64,000 bases of DNA from Glycomyces sp. NRRL B-16210. Its GTDB lineage: Bacteria > Actinomycetota > Actinomycetes > Mycobacteriales > Micromonosporaceae. This document shows, one piece after another, positions 41,845 through 50,524 of this stretch. The position numbers were made by a program, and so were the translations under genes. Every line of letters starts with the position of its first letter. Position 1 is the stretch's first letter. The notes under the pieces are model-generated. The model worked only from the letters and a program-made list of their open reading frames with translations, made no database searches and was not told the DNA's origin. Location: contig NZ_JOGR01000014.1 of assembly GCF_000719515.1 (NCBI RefSeq), forward strand, positions 62,001 through 126,000, written 5' to 3'.

Positions 41845-42387
41845 ATGGTCGGGGACGAGCGCGCACGCGTGCGGCGGGAGCTGCGCGCACTCGAAGAGCG
41901 GGTCCTCGAACTCGAGACGCTGGCGGTGCGGGCGCTGGTGCTGCTCACGTCGACGCTGCTGATCGTGGGAAGTCTGGTGCCGATGTACGCGGGCTCCGAA
42001 GAGGATCGCGTCCCGGCGCTTCGACTGGGCACCGCCGGTTTCGCGATCCTCGGCTCGCTCGACGAGGCCGGGGACGCACGGGGTTTCGCCGTGACGATGG
42101 AGATCGTGTTCTTGATCCTGTTGGCGGGCATCGTGGTCGCCGTCGGCGTCGGCTACCAGCAGTGGTTCCTGATCGGAAGCCGCGCCGTGGTGCGGGTCGC
42201 GAAGACCACGACGGTGGTCCTGTGGTCGGGCGTGGCGGTGGTGCTCCTCTTCACCACCGAGGCCGCGGGCGACCAGAAGCTGGGCGAACTCGGCCCGGGA
42301 CTGTGGCTGTACCTCCCGGGCACGGTCCTGTTCACGTTGGCGACGTACCGCACTGGGCTGCAACGCCTCTGGAACCGCGACGACTGA
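41845..42387 (+). CDS. Small membrane protein with N-terminal coiled coil
   Basis: A 180-residue protein. Residues 1-25 form a charged, heptad-like helix (RVRRELRALEERVLELETL), followed by four hydrophobic helices (VRALVLLTSTLLIVGSLV, MEIVFLILLAGIVVAVGVG, TTTVVLWSGVAVVLLFTT, LWLYLPGTVLFTLATYR). No family recognised. RBS GGGGAGG precedes the ATG. Confidence 0.6.
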   Translation: MVGDERARVRRELRALEERVLELETLAVRALVLLTSTLLIVGSLVPMYAGSEEDRVPALRLGTAGFAILGSLDEAGDARGFAVTMEIVFLILLAGIVVAVGVGYQQWFLIGSRAVVRVAKTTTVVLWSGVAVVLLFTTEAAGDQKLGELGPGLWLYLPGTVLFTLATYRTGLQRLWNRDD

Positions 42388-42401
42388 CCGACCGGTCTGA
42401 T

Positions 42402-42977
42402 TCAGCAAGCGTGGGGATTCGAGGTGCCGCCGGCGTGCCGCCATTGGTCACGGGTGATCTCGTACCAGACCTCGCCGTGCTCGGTGCCCGGCAGCGGGTC
42501 GTCGAAGTGCTCGTGGAACGTGCGCACGTAGTGCAAGCCGCATTTATCCAGCACCCGGCGGGAGGCGGCGTTGACGGCCATGGTCTCGGCGGTGACCCGC
42601 TCGGCGGCCAGGTGCGTGAACGCGTGGTCGACCAGGGCCCGCCCGCCCTCGGTGGCCAGGCCGCGGCCCCAGTGCGCGGGGCGCAGCCGGTAGCCCAGGG
42701 ACGGCGCGGCCGGCCCGTCTGCGAGGACGATCAGGCCGAACCAGCCGAGGAAGACCCCGTCGTGGTCTTCGGCGATGAACCGGCCGTGGCCGGGGTGCCG
42801 CTCGCGCGCGGCCAACAATGCGTCGATCTCGGCGGCCACCGCCGCCCGGGAGGGCGGGGCCCGGTCGATGTGCCGCATCACGCCCGGATCGTCGTTCAGC
42901 GCCGTCAGCAGATCAACGTCGGCCGATCGTATGCGGCGCAGCAGCATACGGGAGGTGGCGAGGCCGGTCGGGCTCAT
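42402..42977 (-). CDS. GNAT family N-acetyltransferase (RimJ/RimL-like)
   Basis: A 191-residue acetyltransferase. Opening SRMLLRRIRSADVDLLTAL, the acetyl-CoA region YRLRPAHWGRGLATEGGRAL and the downstream NAASRRVLDKCGLHYVRTF match the RimJ/RimL subgroup that acetylates protein N-termini, ribosomal proteins or small amines. The start ATG 42977 is preceded by TACTGT six bases upstream, a leaderless arrangement. Substrate unknown. Confidence 0.88.
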   Translation of the reverse strand: MSPTGLATSRMLLRRIRSADVDLLTALNDDPGVMRHIDRAPPSRAAVAAEIDALLAARERHPGHGRFIAEDHDGVFLGWFGLIVLADGPAAPSLGYRLRPAHWGRGLATEGGRALVDHAFTHLAAERVTAETMAVNAASRRVLDKCGLHYVRTFHEHFDDPLPGTEHGEVWYEITRDQWRHAGGTSNPHAC

Positions 42978-43077
42978 CAGGCCACAGTAGGTCACGACCG
43001 GCCGCGACGCCATCGCGTTGGCGGCCGGGCACTGGGCAGCGCGTTCCCGGTCATACCGACCGCGATTTCCGTGGCCG

Positions 43078-43893
43078 CTACCGAGCTTCCGCGGACTCGC
43101 GCTCCCGCTTGCGACGCCGGGCGGCTTGGGCTCGGGCGAACATCAGCATGAACAGCGCGGTCGTCACCGTGGCGGCGATGGCGGTGAAGTACACCTGCGG
43201 CGACTCGTTGACGCGTTCGCCGGCGACACTGTGCATCGCGACGTTGATGAGCCAGTGCCCGATCGAGGCGGTCAGCACGCGCTGCCAGAACGAGCCGTTG
43301 CCCATGTAACCCAGGAGGATCGCGAACGCGATGGTCGCGATGAAGAACGCGGCCACCACCGCGAATCCGGCGGTGAAGACCTGGACGTGCCACGAGGCCC
43401 AGAAGACGCCGGTGACGCTCGCGGCTGCGAGGCGGCCCGTCCTGGTCTCGAGCAGCGGCTGCATGAGGCCGCGCCAGCCGATCTCCTCACCGGTCGCGCC
43501 GATCAGTTGAAGCGCCAGGTACACGACGAAAGGCGCACCGGCGACGGCCGAGATGCCGGCGATGTCCTGGCCGGTGGCGATCGCGAGGGTGAGGATGACG
43601 GCCGCGAACACGACGACCGCCGCGACCATCAGCACGGTGTGCGCCGTCAACTGCTTCCGGGAGACCGACTGGGGCAGCAGGGCTTTGAGGCGCTTGCGGA
43701 AGATCAGCCACGTCACCAGGGCGCCGAGGGCCGGGCCGAACTGCGCGAGGACCAGCAGTTCGGCGTCGATCCCGACCGCCGATTGCAGCCTTCCGATCAC
43801 CCCCGAGAAGAGGAAGGCGAGAAGGACGAAGACGCCGAGTGCGGCCCAGGGCCCTTCGGTCCGGCGGGAAGACGCGGTGGACATGGTTTCCAT
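43078..43893 (-). CDS. CPBP (Abi/Rce1) family intramembrane metalloprotease
   Basis: A 271-residue membrane protein with eight predicted helices. The catalytic motif GATGEEIGWRGLMQPL (Glu-Glu then Arg), FWASWHVQVF with the metal His, and the later HWLINVAMHS are the three conserved CPBP motifs. Related proteins process prenylated or bacteriocin-type peptides; the substrate is unknown here. No bacteriocin gene is adjacent. Confidence 0.88.
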   Translation of the reverse strand: METMSTASSRRTEGPWAALGVFVLLAFLFSGVIGRLQSAVGIDAELLVLAQFGPALGALVTWLIFRKRLKALLPQSVSRKQLTAHTVLMVAAVVVFAAVILTLAIATGQDIAGISAVAGAPFVVYLALQLIGATGEEIGWRGLMQPLLETRTGRLAAASVTGVFWASWHVQVFTAGFAVVAAFFIATIAFAILLGYMGNGSFWQRVLTASIGHWLINVAMHSVAGERVNESPQVYFTAIAATVTTALFMLMFARAQAARRRKRERESAEAR

Positions 43894-43945
43894 TCGAGTG
43901 TGAGTTCAGAGGCCTCACGACCCTACTCCCGTCAGGCCACGCGGC

Positions 43946-44419
43946 TCAGGTCCCCGAAAGCCACGCTTCGAGGGCTTCGAAGTCGGCGGCGGTGAGGCCC
44001 TGAGCGGCGTCGACCCGGTGGAGGAGGGCGCGGCCGGGATGGTTCGCGGCCACCCATTCCCGGTCGGCGGCGGTGATCTCGTCGTCGACCCAGACGAACG
44101 AACGCCCCGCCGCCCAAGCCACAAGGGTTCGGGCCTTCCAATGCAGGCCGAACCACCGGTCTTCGAGTTCGCTCTCGACCGAGGGCTCCGGCCAGTGCAC
44201 CACCGGCAACGGCGGCAGGCCGATCCGAGGAGCCGCCTCAGTGTTGGCCGCGTCCTCCCAGGTCGTGGCCCAGACCAGTTCGCACGGCAGCGCCGCGAGC
44301 CGACGGCCGGTCCGCGGGTCGAGTCGCGCCAGGTAGGAGTCGGAGGCGGCATCGGCCTGCGCCGTTCGGCCGAACGGGATCAGGGTGCCGTCGATGTCGA
44401 GGAACAGCAGCGGCCGCAT
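43946..44419 (-). CDS. HAD-like small hydrolase
   Basis: A 157-residue HAD-fold protein with motif I LLFLDIDGTLIPFG at the N-terminus, a second motif near ELVWATTWEDAANT and the acidic motif FVWVDDEITAADREW. The cap domain is nearly absent. Actinobacterial relatives are annotated HAD domain-containing with unknown substrate. The start MRPLL at 44419 places motif I at the usual position. Confidence 0.78.
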   Translation of the reverse strand: MRPLLFLDIDGTLIPFGRTAQADAASDSYLARLDPRTGRRLAALPCELVWATTWEDAANTEAAPRIGLPPLPVVHWPEPSVESELEDRWFGLHWKARTLVAWAAGRSFVWVDDEITAADREWVAANHPGRALLHRVDAAQGLTAADFEALEAWLSGT

Positions 44420-44654
44420 CACCGCTCCCGCTCGATACGCGGCCATCGACGATCGGAGTCCTGAGCGAGGCAAGGACGGGTCGCGTACGAGGTCCTGGCC
44501 GAGGGTCCGTGAATCCATTCCGGCGGAAGCCCTCCGCGGAGAACGGTGCCTCGATGTCGGGCGCGAAGCGCCCCCGGCCGCCTACGCGGCATTGGCCTTT
44601 CGCAGGAGGGCCATGCGAGGCATTGTGCCAGCCGAAACCTTTGCGCGCCAGGGC

Positions 44655-45227
44655 TCACGCCTCGCGCAACGCACCGCTTCGGAATCCGTCGATCACGAGT
44701 GTGAACCAGCGTTCGCGCACGGCCACCGGCTCGTCGAGCGGCACGGTGGCGAAGAAGATGAAGCAGTCCTCCACCGCGAGGTCCGGGCGCAGGCCGCCTT
44801 CGGCCTTCCCCGCCTCGATGAGCCGTTCCATGGCGACCTGGCCGCGGCGCAGATGCTCGGTCTCGTCCACCGAAGCGCCCAGTTCCCGCGCGGCGGCCTT
44901 CACGGCCTTGTTGCTCGCCGCGGACTCCATGATCATGTGCCAGAAGGTGATGAACTCGGCGACCGCGCTCGTGCCGCCCCCGATCCGGTCGGCGGCGGCC
45001 TCGGCCTCGGCCGCCATCTCCTCCAGGTGCGAATCGACGATCGCGCGGACCAGATCGGCCTTGGTGGGGAAATGCCGGTAGAGGGTGCCGACCGCGACCC
45101 CGGCGTCCTCGGCGATGGACTCCATCGGGACCTCGGGCCCGAACGCGATGATCTGCCGGTTCGCGGCCTCCAGGATCTTGGCGCGGTTGCGTGCGGCGTC
45201 AGCGCGCAGCGGTCGCTCGTTCGGCAT
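44655..45227 (-). CDS. TetR/AcrR family regulator
   Basis: A 190-residue TetR protein. The HTH NRAKILEAANRQIIAFGPEV, then AEDAGVAVGTLYRHFPTKAD is canonical, and the C-terminal half is all helical. The start ATG 45227 follows a strong RBS GGAGGGTGA. It is divergent from the SDR gene at 45337; an inverted repeat in the AT-rich gap is a likely operator, so it probably represses that SDR and itself in response to an unknown ligand. Confidence 0.9.
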   Translation of the reverse strand: MPNERPLRADAARNRAKILEAANRQIIAFGPEVPMESIAEDAGVAVGTLYRHFPTKADLVRAIVDSHLEEMAAEAEAAADRIGGGTSAVAEFITFWHMIMESAASNKAVKAAARELGASVDETEHLRRGQVAMERLIEAGKAEGGLRPDLAVEDCFIFFATVPLDEPVAVRERWFTLVIDGFRSGALREA

Positions 45228-45285
45228 GTGTTCACCCTCCCCTGGCATCATATTCGGCCCGCCCTAGCCAGAACATGAACTAAGA

Positions 45286-45302
45286 TTCATAATTAAGATG
45301 AA
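45286..45302. promoter_or_regulatory. Candidate TetR operator TTCAT-N7-ATGAA
   Basis: An inverted repeat in the unusually AT-rich divergent promoter between the TetR and SDR genes; a further ATTCAT lies at 45308-45313. Confidence 0.45.
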
Positions 45303-45336
45303 GATGGATTCATTTTAATCTCGGCGAGGAGCGGCC

Positions 45337-46254
45337 ATGAGCACTCGATGGACCACCGACGATATCCCCGACCAGGCCGGACGCACCGTCCTGGTCACCG
45401 GCGCCAACAGCGGCCTCGGGCTGGAAACCGCCCGCGCGCTGGCCCGGCGCGGCGCGCACATCATCCTCGCGGTGCGCAGCGAGCCGAAGGGCCGTGCGGC
45501 CGCGAGGGCGATCAACGAGACCGTTCCGGGTGCGGACCTGGAAGTCCGGCGGCTCGACCTGTCCGACCTCGACTCGGTGCGGGACTTCGCGGACGGCTTC
45601 GGCGGCCCCCTGGACGCCCTGGTCAACAACGCCGGGATCATGACCCCTCCGCGCGCGCTGACCAAGCAGGGCCACGAGTCGCAGTTCGCCACGAACCACC
45701 TCGGGCATTTCGCGCTGACGGGCCTGCTGCTCGACCGCATCGGGGAAGGACGCGACCCGAGGGTCGTCACCGTGTCGTCCCTGGCGCATCACCACGGGAG
45801 CATCCACTTCGACGACCTCACGGGCGAGCGCCGCTACGGCCCGCTGAAGTACTACGCGCAGTCGAAGCTGGCGAACCTCCTGTTCGGGATCGAGCTCGAC
45901 CGACGGCTGCGGGCAGCGGGCAGTCCGATCCGAAGCCTCATCGCGCACCCGGGCCTGGCGGCGACGGAGCTGGCGCAGAGCATGAACGCGCCGGCCAGAC
46001 TGATCACTCGCCTGGTGGTCCCGCTGACGAGCCAACCGGCGGCGGCAGGCGCCCTGCCACAGCTGTACGCGGCGACCGACCCGCGAGCGGAGGGCGGCCA
46101 GTACATCGGCCCGGACGGAAGGGGTGAAAGGAAAGGCGCACCGGTGGTTGTGCAGCCCAAGCAGGAAGCAAAGGACCCGGAGCTGGCGAAGCGACTGTGG
46201 GACGTGTCGGAGGAGTTGACGGGCGTTCGATTCCCGCTCACTGCGGCGAGGTGA
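45337..46254 (+). CDS. Short-chain dehydrogenase (retinol-dehydrogenase/oxidoreductase-like)
   Basis: A 305-residue extended SDR. Cofactor loop VTGANSGLGLETARAL, ALVNNAGIMTPP, NHLGHFALTGLLL, catalytic SSLAHHHGS and YYAQSKLANLL are present. This subgroup acts on lipophilic or aromatic alcohols/ketones. Probably controlled by the divergent TetR gene. The last 60 residues (GAPVVVQPKQEAKDPELAK) are more polar, and codon use there starts to drift. Confidence 0.88.
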   Translation: MSTRWTTDDIPDQAGRTVLVTGANSGLGLETARALARRGAHIILAVRSEPKGRAAARAINETVPGADLEVRRLDLSDLDSVRDFADGFGGPLDALVNNAGIMTPPRALTKQGHESQFATNHLGHFALTGLLLDRIGEGRDPRVVTVSSLAHHHGSIHFDDLTGERRYGPLKYYAQSKLANLLFGIELDRRLRAAGSPIRSLIAHPGLAATELAQSMNAPARLITRLVVPLTSQPAAAGALPQLYAATDPRAEGGQYIGPDGRGERKGAPVVVQPKQEAKDPELAKRLWDVSEELTGVRFPLTAAR

Positions 46255-46401
46255 CCCCAGGACCGAAGCCAAGCTGAGGCATCGGCGGCTAGACCTGCAT
46301 CGTTTGCGGGCGGTCCACGACAATGCCGAAACGGGGGACGGCGATGAGGGCCTCGGACCGATATGGTGGGTTGCAGGCCCGTTCAGCGAGAAGGACTCCC
46401 C

Positions 46402-48873
46402 TTGACCGAACCGCAGCCCGAACCTGAAGCACCGCCCGCGCCCGAGAACCTAGCTGCGAACGGCAACGCCAGTTTCGTGAACAACTTCGCAGATCCGGTC
46501 AAGACCGTCATCCAAGCCGACAACTCCGAGGTACATCTACACCAAGCCGAAGCGGAACCGACACGGTTGCACGACTTCAGGAGTGGGCCGCTCTCGGTCG
46601 GCCATGTTCCCAGTCTCGCCGCGGAGCGCCAAACGCGCGAGAGCGACGAGATCCTGGCCAGGACACTCGAAGCCGGGGAGACTGCGGTGCTCTGCCAGGT
46701 CATGGTCGGTATGGGTGGCGTCGGCAAGACCCAGACGGCGGCAGCATACGCACAACAGAACTTGCACGACGGCAACATCGACCTGCTGGTCTGGGTCTCG
46801 GCATCTGACAGGGCATCCATCATCTCGGCCTTCACCTCCGCTGCAAGGCAGACCTGCGGCGCTGATCCGCACGATGCGGTCGCATCAGCCGAGGCATTCC
46901 TGTCTTGGCTCAATCGCCCAAGCGGCCCACGCTGGCTCGTGGTGCTCGACGACCTCACCGACCCGGACCATTTGATCGGTCTCTGGCCGCCGGCCGCTCC
47001 TCACGGACGCACGATCGTCACCACCCGTCGCCGTGACTCCGCACTTGACGGTGAGGGTCGCCAGCGCATCGACTTGGGGAAGTTCACCGAAGACCAAGCC
47101 CGCAGCTACCTCCGCCAGCGCCTAGGCGCTCACAGCCCCGCCTTCCAAGGCGCAGACCGGCTCGCGAATGCGTTGGAACACCTGCCCTTGGCACTTGCCC
47201 AGGCGGCAGCGTACATCCGTGACCAACCCGGCTCGACGTGCGAGTCCTACTCCGCGATGGTTGAGGGTAATACCGTCAAACTGCGAGAGCTGCAACCTGA
47301 ACGGCTGCCAGACGGTTACCCGTTCGGAGTCGCAGCATGTTGGTCGATTTCAATCGCGCTGGCCGATGGGGAAGAGCCGGTGGGTGTCGCCGGTTCGATC
47401 ATGGCAACAGCGAGCCTGCTTGATGCGGCAGGCATCCCGGTAGGTGTGTTCACCAGCGAAGCGCTGCGAACACTGCTCTCCGCAGCGCACCAAGAAGCGC
47501 TGTCGGCGGAACCAAAGCAACGATCGCTGGATGGTGACGAACTTGCGCCTGCCGACAAGCAGACTCGTGCGCCGATTGAGTCGGCCGCTGTGGAAAAGGT
47601 CTTGTCCAGGCTGTTTCGCTTGAACTTGATCGACTTCGATGGGTCAACCGTGCGAGTCCACGGTCTCGTCCAACGCGCAGTTCGCGAGCGACTGACGCCA
47701 GTCGAATCGAAGGTGCACGCGGTATCGGCAGCGGATGCGCTCAAGGAAATTTGGCCTCCGGTGGCGAGTAGCCCGATATACGAGGCAAGTCTGAGGGCCA
47801 ACACGACAAGTCTGCGCGAACGTGCCTCTCTATTTGAAACCAGGGCGCACCCTGTGCTGTTCGAAGCGGGACGAAGCCTTGGAGAAGAGGGCCAGGTTGC
47901 CAAAGCTGGCGAGTACTTTCAGAAGCTATACGCTGATTGCCAAACGGCTTTCGGCCCGGACCACCCCCACACCCTGTCGGCCAATCACAACATTGCAATC
48001 TGGCGCCGAAATGCCGGGAACGCAGCCGGTGCCCTCACTGCGCTCGAAGCCCTTCTCCCCGACTTCATTCGCATCCTCGGCCCCGATCATGACGAGACTC
48101 TCATCACTCGCAGTAACATCGCCTCCTTGCGCGCGGAAACGGGTCATCTGATCGCGGCCTTCGCCGAATTCGAAGCTCTTCTCACCGATCAGATCCGTGT
48201 TTTTGGCCCCGACCACTCCAACACACTTGCCACCCGCAACAACATCGCAGCCTGGCACGGGGAGGCCGGGGACGCAGCCGGTGCCCTCACTGCGCTCGAA
48301 GCCCTTCTCCCCGACTTCATTCGTGATCTTGGCCCCGACCACCCCGATACGCTCACCATCCGCAACAACATCGCATACTGGCGCGGGGAGGCCGGGGACG
48401 CAGCCGGTGCCCTCACTGCGCTCGAAGCCCTTCTCCCCGACTTCATTCGTGTTCTTGGCCCCGACCACCCCCACACCCTCGCCACCCGAGGCAACATCGC
48501 TCACTGGCGCGCGGAAACCGACGACGCGGCCGGGGCCCTCACCGCCCTTGAAGCCCTCCTCACCGATCGCACCCGAGTCCTCGGGCCCGACCACCCCGAC
48601 ACTCTCACCACCCGCCGACACGACTGGCGCCCTCACCGCCTTCGAAGCCCTCCTCACCGACTGCACCCGTGTCTTCGGGCCCGACCACCCCGACACACTC
48701 TCACCACCCGCCACAACATCGCATACTGGCGCGGGGAAACCGGCGACACGACTGGCGCCCTCACCGCCTTCGAAGCCCTCCTCACCGATCGCACCCGTGT
48801 CCTCGGGCCCGACCACCCCGACACCCTCACCACGAGGCGGCGGCGGGACTTCCTTCGCGAGACAAGCGAGTAG
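46402..48873 (+). CDS. STAND/NLR-type NB-ARC protein with TPR repeats
   Basis: An 823-residue signalling NTPase. After a short Pro/Glu stretch comes an Asn-rich, beta-type motif (residues 18-48: NGNASFVNNFADPV, then KTVIQADNSEVHLHQ) resembling the amyloid signalling motifs at NLR termini. The NB-ARC domain has Walker A GMGGVGKTQ (103-111), Walker B RWLVVLDDL (178-186), IVTTRR, and LPLALAQAAA. From about residue 490 are 42-residue TPRs (NNIAYWRGEAGDAAGALTAL). The TTG start at 46402 is chosen from RBS AGAAGGA, 6 bp upstream; an ATG at 46363 is in frame. Codon use is visibly less GC-biased than in neighbours, suggesting transfer. Bacterial NLRs sense phage proteins or other threats; no effector domain is fused here. 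Confidence 0.85.
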   Translation: MTEPQPEPEAPPAPENLAANGNASFVNNFADPVKTVIQADNSEVHLHQAEAEPTRLHDFRSGPLSVGHVPSLAAERQTRESDEILARTLEAGETAVLCQVMVGMGGVGKTQTAAAYAQQNLHDGNIDLLVWVSASDRASIISAFTSAARQTCGADPHDAVASAEAFLSWLNRPSGPRWLVVLDDLTDPDHLIGLWPPAAPHGRTIVTTRRRDSALDGEGRQRIDLGKFTEDQARSYLRQRLGAHSPAFQGADRLANALEHLPLALAQAAAYIRDQPGSTCESYSAMVEGNTVKLRELQPERLPDGYPFGVAACWSISIALADGEEPVGVAGSIMATASLLDAAGIPVGVFTSEALRTLLSAAHQEALSAEPKQRSLDGDELAPADKQTRAPIESAAVEKVLSRLFRLNLIDFDGSTVRVHGLVQRAVRERLTPVESKVHAVSAADALKEIWPPVASSPIYEASLRANTTSLRERASLFETRAHPVLFEAGRSLGEEGQVAKAGEYFQKLYADCQTAFGPDHPHTLSANHNIAIWRRNAGNAAGALTALEALLPDFIRILGPDHDETLITRSNIASLRAETGHLIAAFAEFEALLTDQIRVFGPDHSNTLATRNNIAAWHGEAGDAAGALTALEALLPDFIRDLGPDHPDTLTIRNNIAYWRGEAGDAAGALTALEALLPDFIRVLGPDHPHTLATRGNIAHWRAETDDAAGALTALEALLTDRTRVLGPDHPDTLTTRRHDWRPHRLRSPPHRLHPCLRARPPRHTLTTRHNIAYWRGETGDTTGALTAFEALLTDRTRVLGPDHPDTLTTRRRRDFLRETSE
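47989..48840 (+). repeat. 126-bp repeat array encoding 42-residue TPRs, one unit damaged
   Basis: About seven units with the consensus NIAxWRGEAGDAAGALTALE... ending LGPDHPDTL. Units 4-8 are nearly identical in DNA, implying recent expansion. The seventh (48613-48700) lacks 32 bp at its start and gains 2 bp at its end. Confidence 0.85.
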
Positions 48874-48974
48874 CGGCGTCTAGTTTGCTTCTGGTGCCGA
48901 ATACCCTGCGGAAGGCCGCACCTACTCTGGCTCGGGCCTGCTCGGGCCACTGTCGCAGAGGCCTGGCCCCGGGT

Positions 48975-49577
48975 TCAGCGGACTCGGTCGTAGAACATGG
49001 CCAGTTCTCCTTTCTCCCCTGCGGCTTGGCTCGTGAGGGTCCATTGGCCTGCCGGTAGGCCGTCTTCGAAGAGGCGGGGGCCGCCTCCCAGCGTCACCGG
49101 GAAGATCATCATTCCCAGGCGGTCGACCAAGTCCTCCGCCAAAAGCGCCTTGATGATGCTTGCGCTGCTCGGGACCAGGATGTCTCCTCCATCTGCGGCT
49201 TTCAGCTCGACCGCCACCTCAGCGGTCGGCCTGTCGAAGACCGTCGTTCGTTCCCACGGCGCTGCCGCAAGCGTGGAGGAGAGCACCACCTTCTCCGTGT
49301 CCACCAGCCACTTCGCGAATCCCTCGTCCCTGGGATCGACGCCTTCGGCGCCGATCACGGTCGGCCAGAAGCCGAGGAAGCCCTCCGCGTTGGTCCGGCC
49401 GAGCAGTGCCGTCGTCGCGTTCTCCCACAGGCTCGTCATGTGGTCCCGTGCGACATCCGTTACGGCGTACGGCTGCACCCAGCTCATGTCCACGGGGTTC
49501 TCGGGATCGGCGTAGCGGCCGTCGATGGAGAGGTTCATGTTGGCGATGACCCTGCGGCCACCGTTCAGCGTGTTCAT
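48975..49577 (-). CDS. RibD C-terminal/dihydrofolate-reductase-family protein
   Basis: A 200-residue protein of the RibD-C/DHFR fold. RRVIANMNLSIDGRYADPEN at the N-terminus, LLGRTNAEGF, EKVVLSSTL, and DILVPSSASIIKALL are typical of the stand-alone actinobacterial reductases, whose substrates are mostly unknown. Start ATG 49577 has RBS AAGGAG and overlaps the stop of the upstream ArsR-AHSA1 gene (ATGA), so the two are translationally coupled. Confidence 0.88.
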   Translation of the reverse strand: MNTLNGGRRVIANMNLSIDGRYADPENPVDMSWVQPYAVTDVARDHMTSLWENATTALLGRTNAEGFLGFWPTVIGAEGVDPRDEGFAKWLVDTEKVVLSSTLAAAPWERTTVFDRPTAEVAVELKAADGGDILVPSSASIIKALLAEDLVDRLGMMIFPVTLGGGPRLFEDGLPAGQWTLTSQAAGEKGELAMFYDRVR

Positions 49578-50422
49578 TTCGAACTCCTTGTTCGCGTTCG
49601 GGTTTTCGCCTCGCCTGCTTCTGCTCCGAGGATCGTTGCGAGCTTGTCGAGGCTCTGGCCGAAGCCGATCTCGATGCCCGCGATGAAGTCCGCGGAATCG
49701 ACCGTGCTGTCGGTGATCCGGTAGCGGACGTCCAGACCGGTGCCCTCGCCGGTGGACCGGACCGTGTACTCGACATTCGAGGTGAAGGCGATGCCGCCGT
49801 CCGGTAGCAGCGGCGAGAGCCGGTAGGTCAAGCGCTCGAAGGGGACCACTTCGTCGACCGTGCCTTCGGCCCGGCCGACCACCACACCGGACCCGTCGGT
49901 GTCCTCGACGTCGCGGTACTCCTGCACGATCCGGCCGCCCGGCTCCGGCTCGAACTCCATATCGCCGACCCGGAGGTCGTCGGGCGTCCACCATTCGGCG
50001 AGCAGCGCCGTCTCCGTCAGGTGCCGCCAGACCTGTTCCGGCTCGGCCGCCAGTTCGCGGGTGAAGGTGAAGGTGCGGCCATCGGCCCAGTGCGTCTCCG
50101 TGGCGGCGAACCGCTCCGCGTCGAGGCTGAGTCCGTACCGGTCGAAAGTCGAGTCCGGGCCGGTCGCCGCGTCGGCGAAGCGGCCCAGTTCGGCCGCCAG
50201 CGCCCGCAGCGGTTCGGAACGCAGCGCGTAGACGCGGCGCTGGCCGCTGCGTTGGGAGGTGACGATCCCGGCGCGTTCGAGCGCCTGGAGGTGCTTGGTC
50301 GTCTGCGGTTGGCGCGCCTCGGCGAGCCGCGCCAAGACGCCGACCGAGCGGGGTCGCTCGGCCAGCAGTGCCACGAGCCGCCAGCGGGTCGGGTCCGCCA
50401 GCGCGGTCAGAATCGCGTCCAT
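49574..50422 (-). CDS. ArsR-type HTH fused to AHSA1/SRPBCC domain
   Basis: A 282-residue fusion. Residues 1-90 form a winged helix (DAILTALADPTRWRLVALLA; QTTKHLQALERAGIV); residues 110-265 are an AHSA1-type SRPBCC domain (FTFTRELAAEPEQVWRHLTE; TALLAEWWTPDDLRVGDMEF; DEVVPFERLTYRL). Fusion of a repressor to a ligand-pocket domain suggests a one-component sensor of a hydrophobic ligand. The upstream region contains a 34-bp dyad (50432-50465) ending 10 bp before its ATG, a likely self-operator. It shares an operon with the RibD-C-type reductase. Confidence 0.88.
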   Translation of the reverse strand: MDAILTALADPTRWRLVALLAERPRSVGVLARLAEARQPQTTKHLQALERAGIVTSQRSGQRRVYALRSEPLRALAAELGRFADAATGPDSTFDRYGLSLDAERFAATETHWADGRTFTFTRELAAEPEQVWRHLTETALLAEWWTPDDLRVGDMEFEPEPGGRIVQEYRDVEDTDGSGVVVGRAEGTVDEVVPFERLTYRLSPLLPDGGIAFTSNVEYTVRSTGEGTGLDVRYRITDSTVDSADFIAGIEIGFGQSLDKLATILGAEAGEAKTRTRTRSSK

Positions 50423-50431
50423 GCGATCAAG

Positions 50432-50465
50432 TATTCCTCGGAGAGAATATTCTCGTCAAGGAATA
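50432..50465. promoter_or_regulatory. Nested dyad operator of the ArsR-AHSA1 gene
   Basis: TATTCCT - cgga - GAGAATATTCTC - gtca - AGGAATA. Outer 7-bp arms and an inner perfect 12-bp palindrome share the same centre (50448.5). Confidence 0.65.
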
Positions 50466-50524
50466 TGTTCGGCTATTTTCGCGGTGTCCGGTGGGTCCGT
50501 TCGAGTTGGTCGGGGCCGTTGCGG

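Noticed and set aside
48613..48700. Reading the NLR gene as a pseudogene because of the frameshifted repeat
   Set aside because: The second indel restores the frame and the protein continues normally to its stop, so it is kept as a coding gene.
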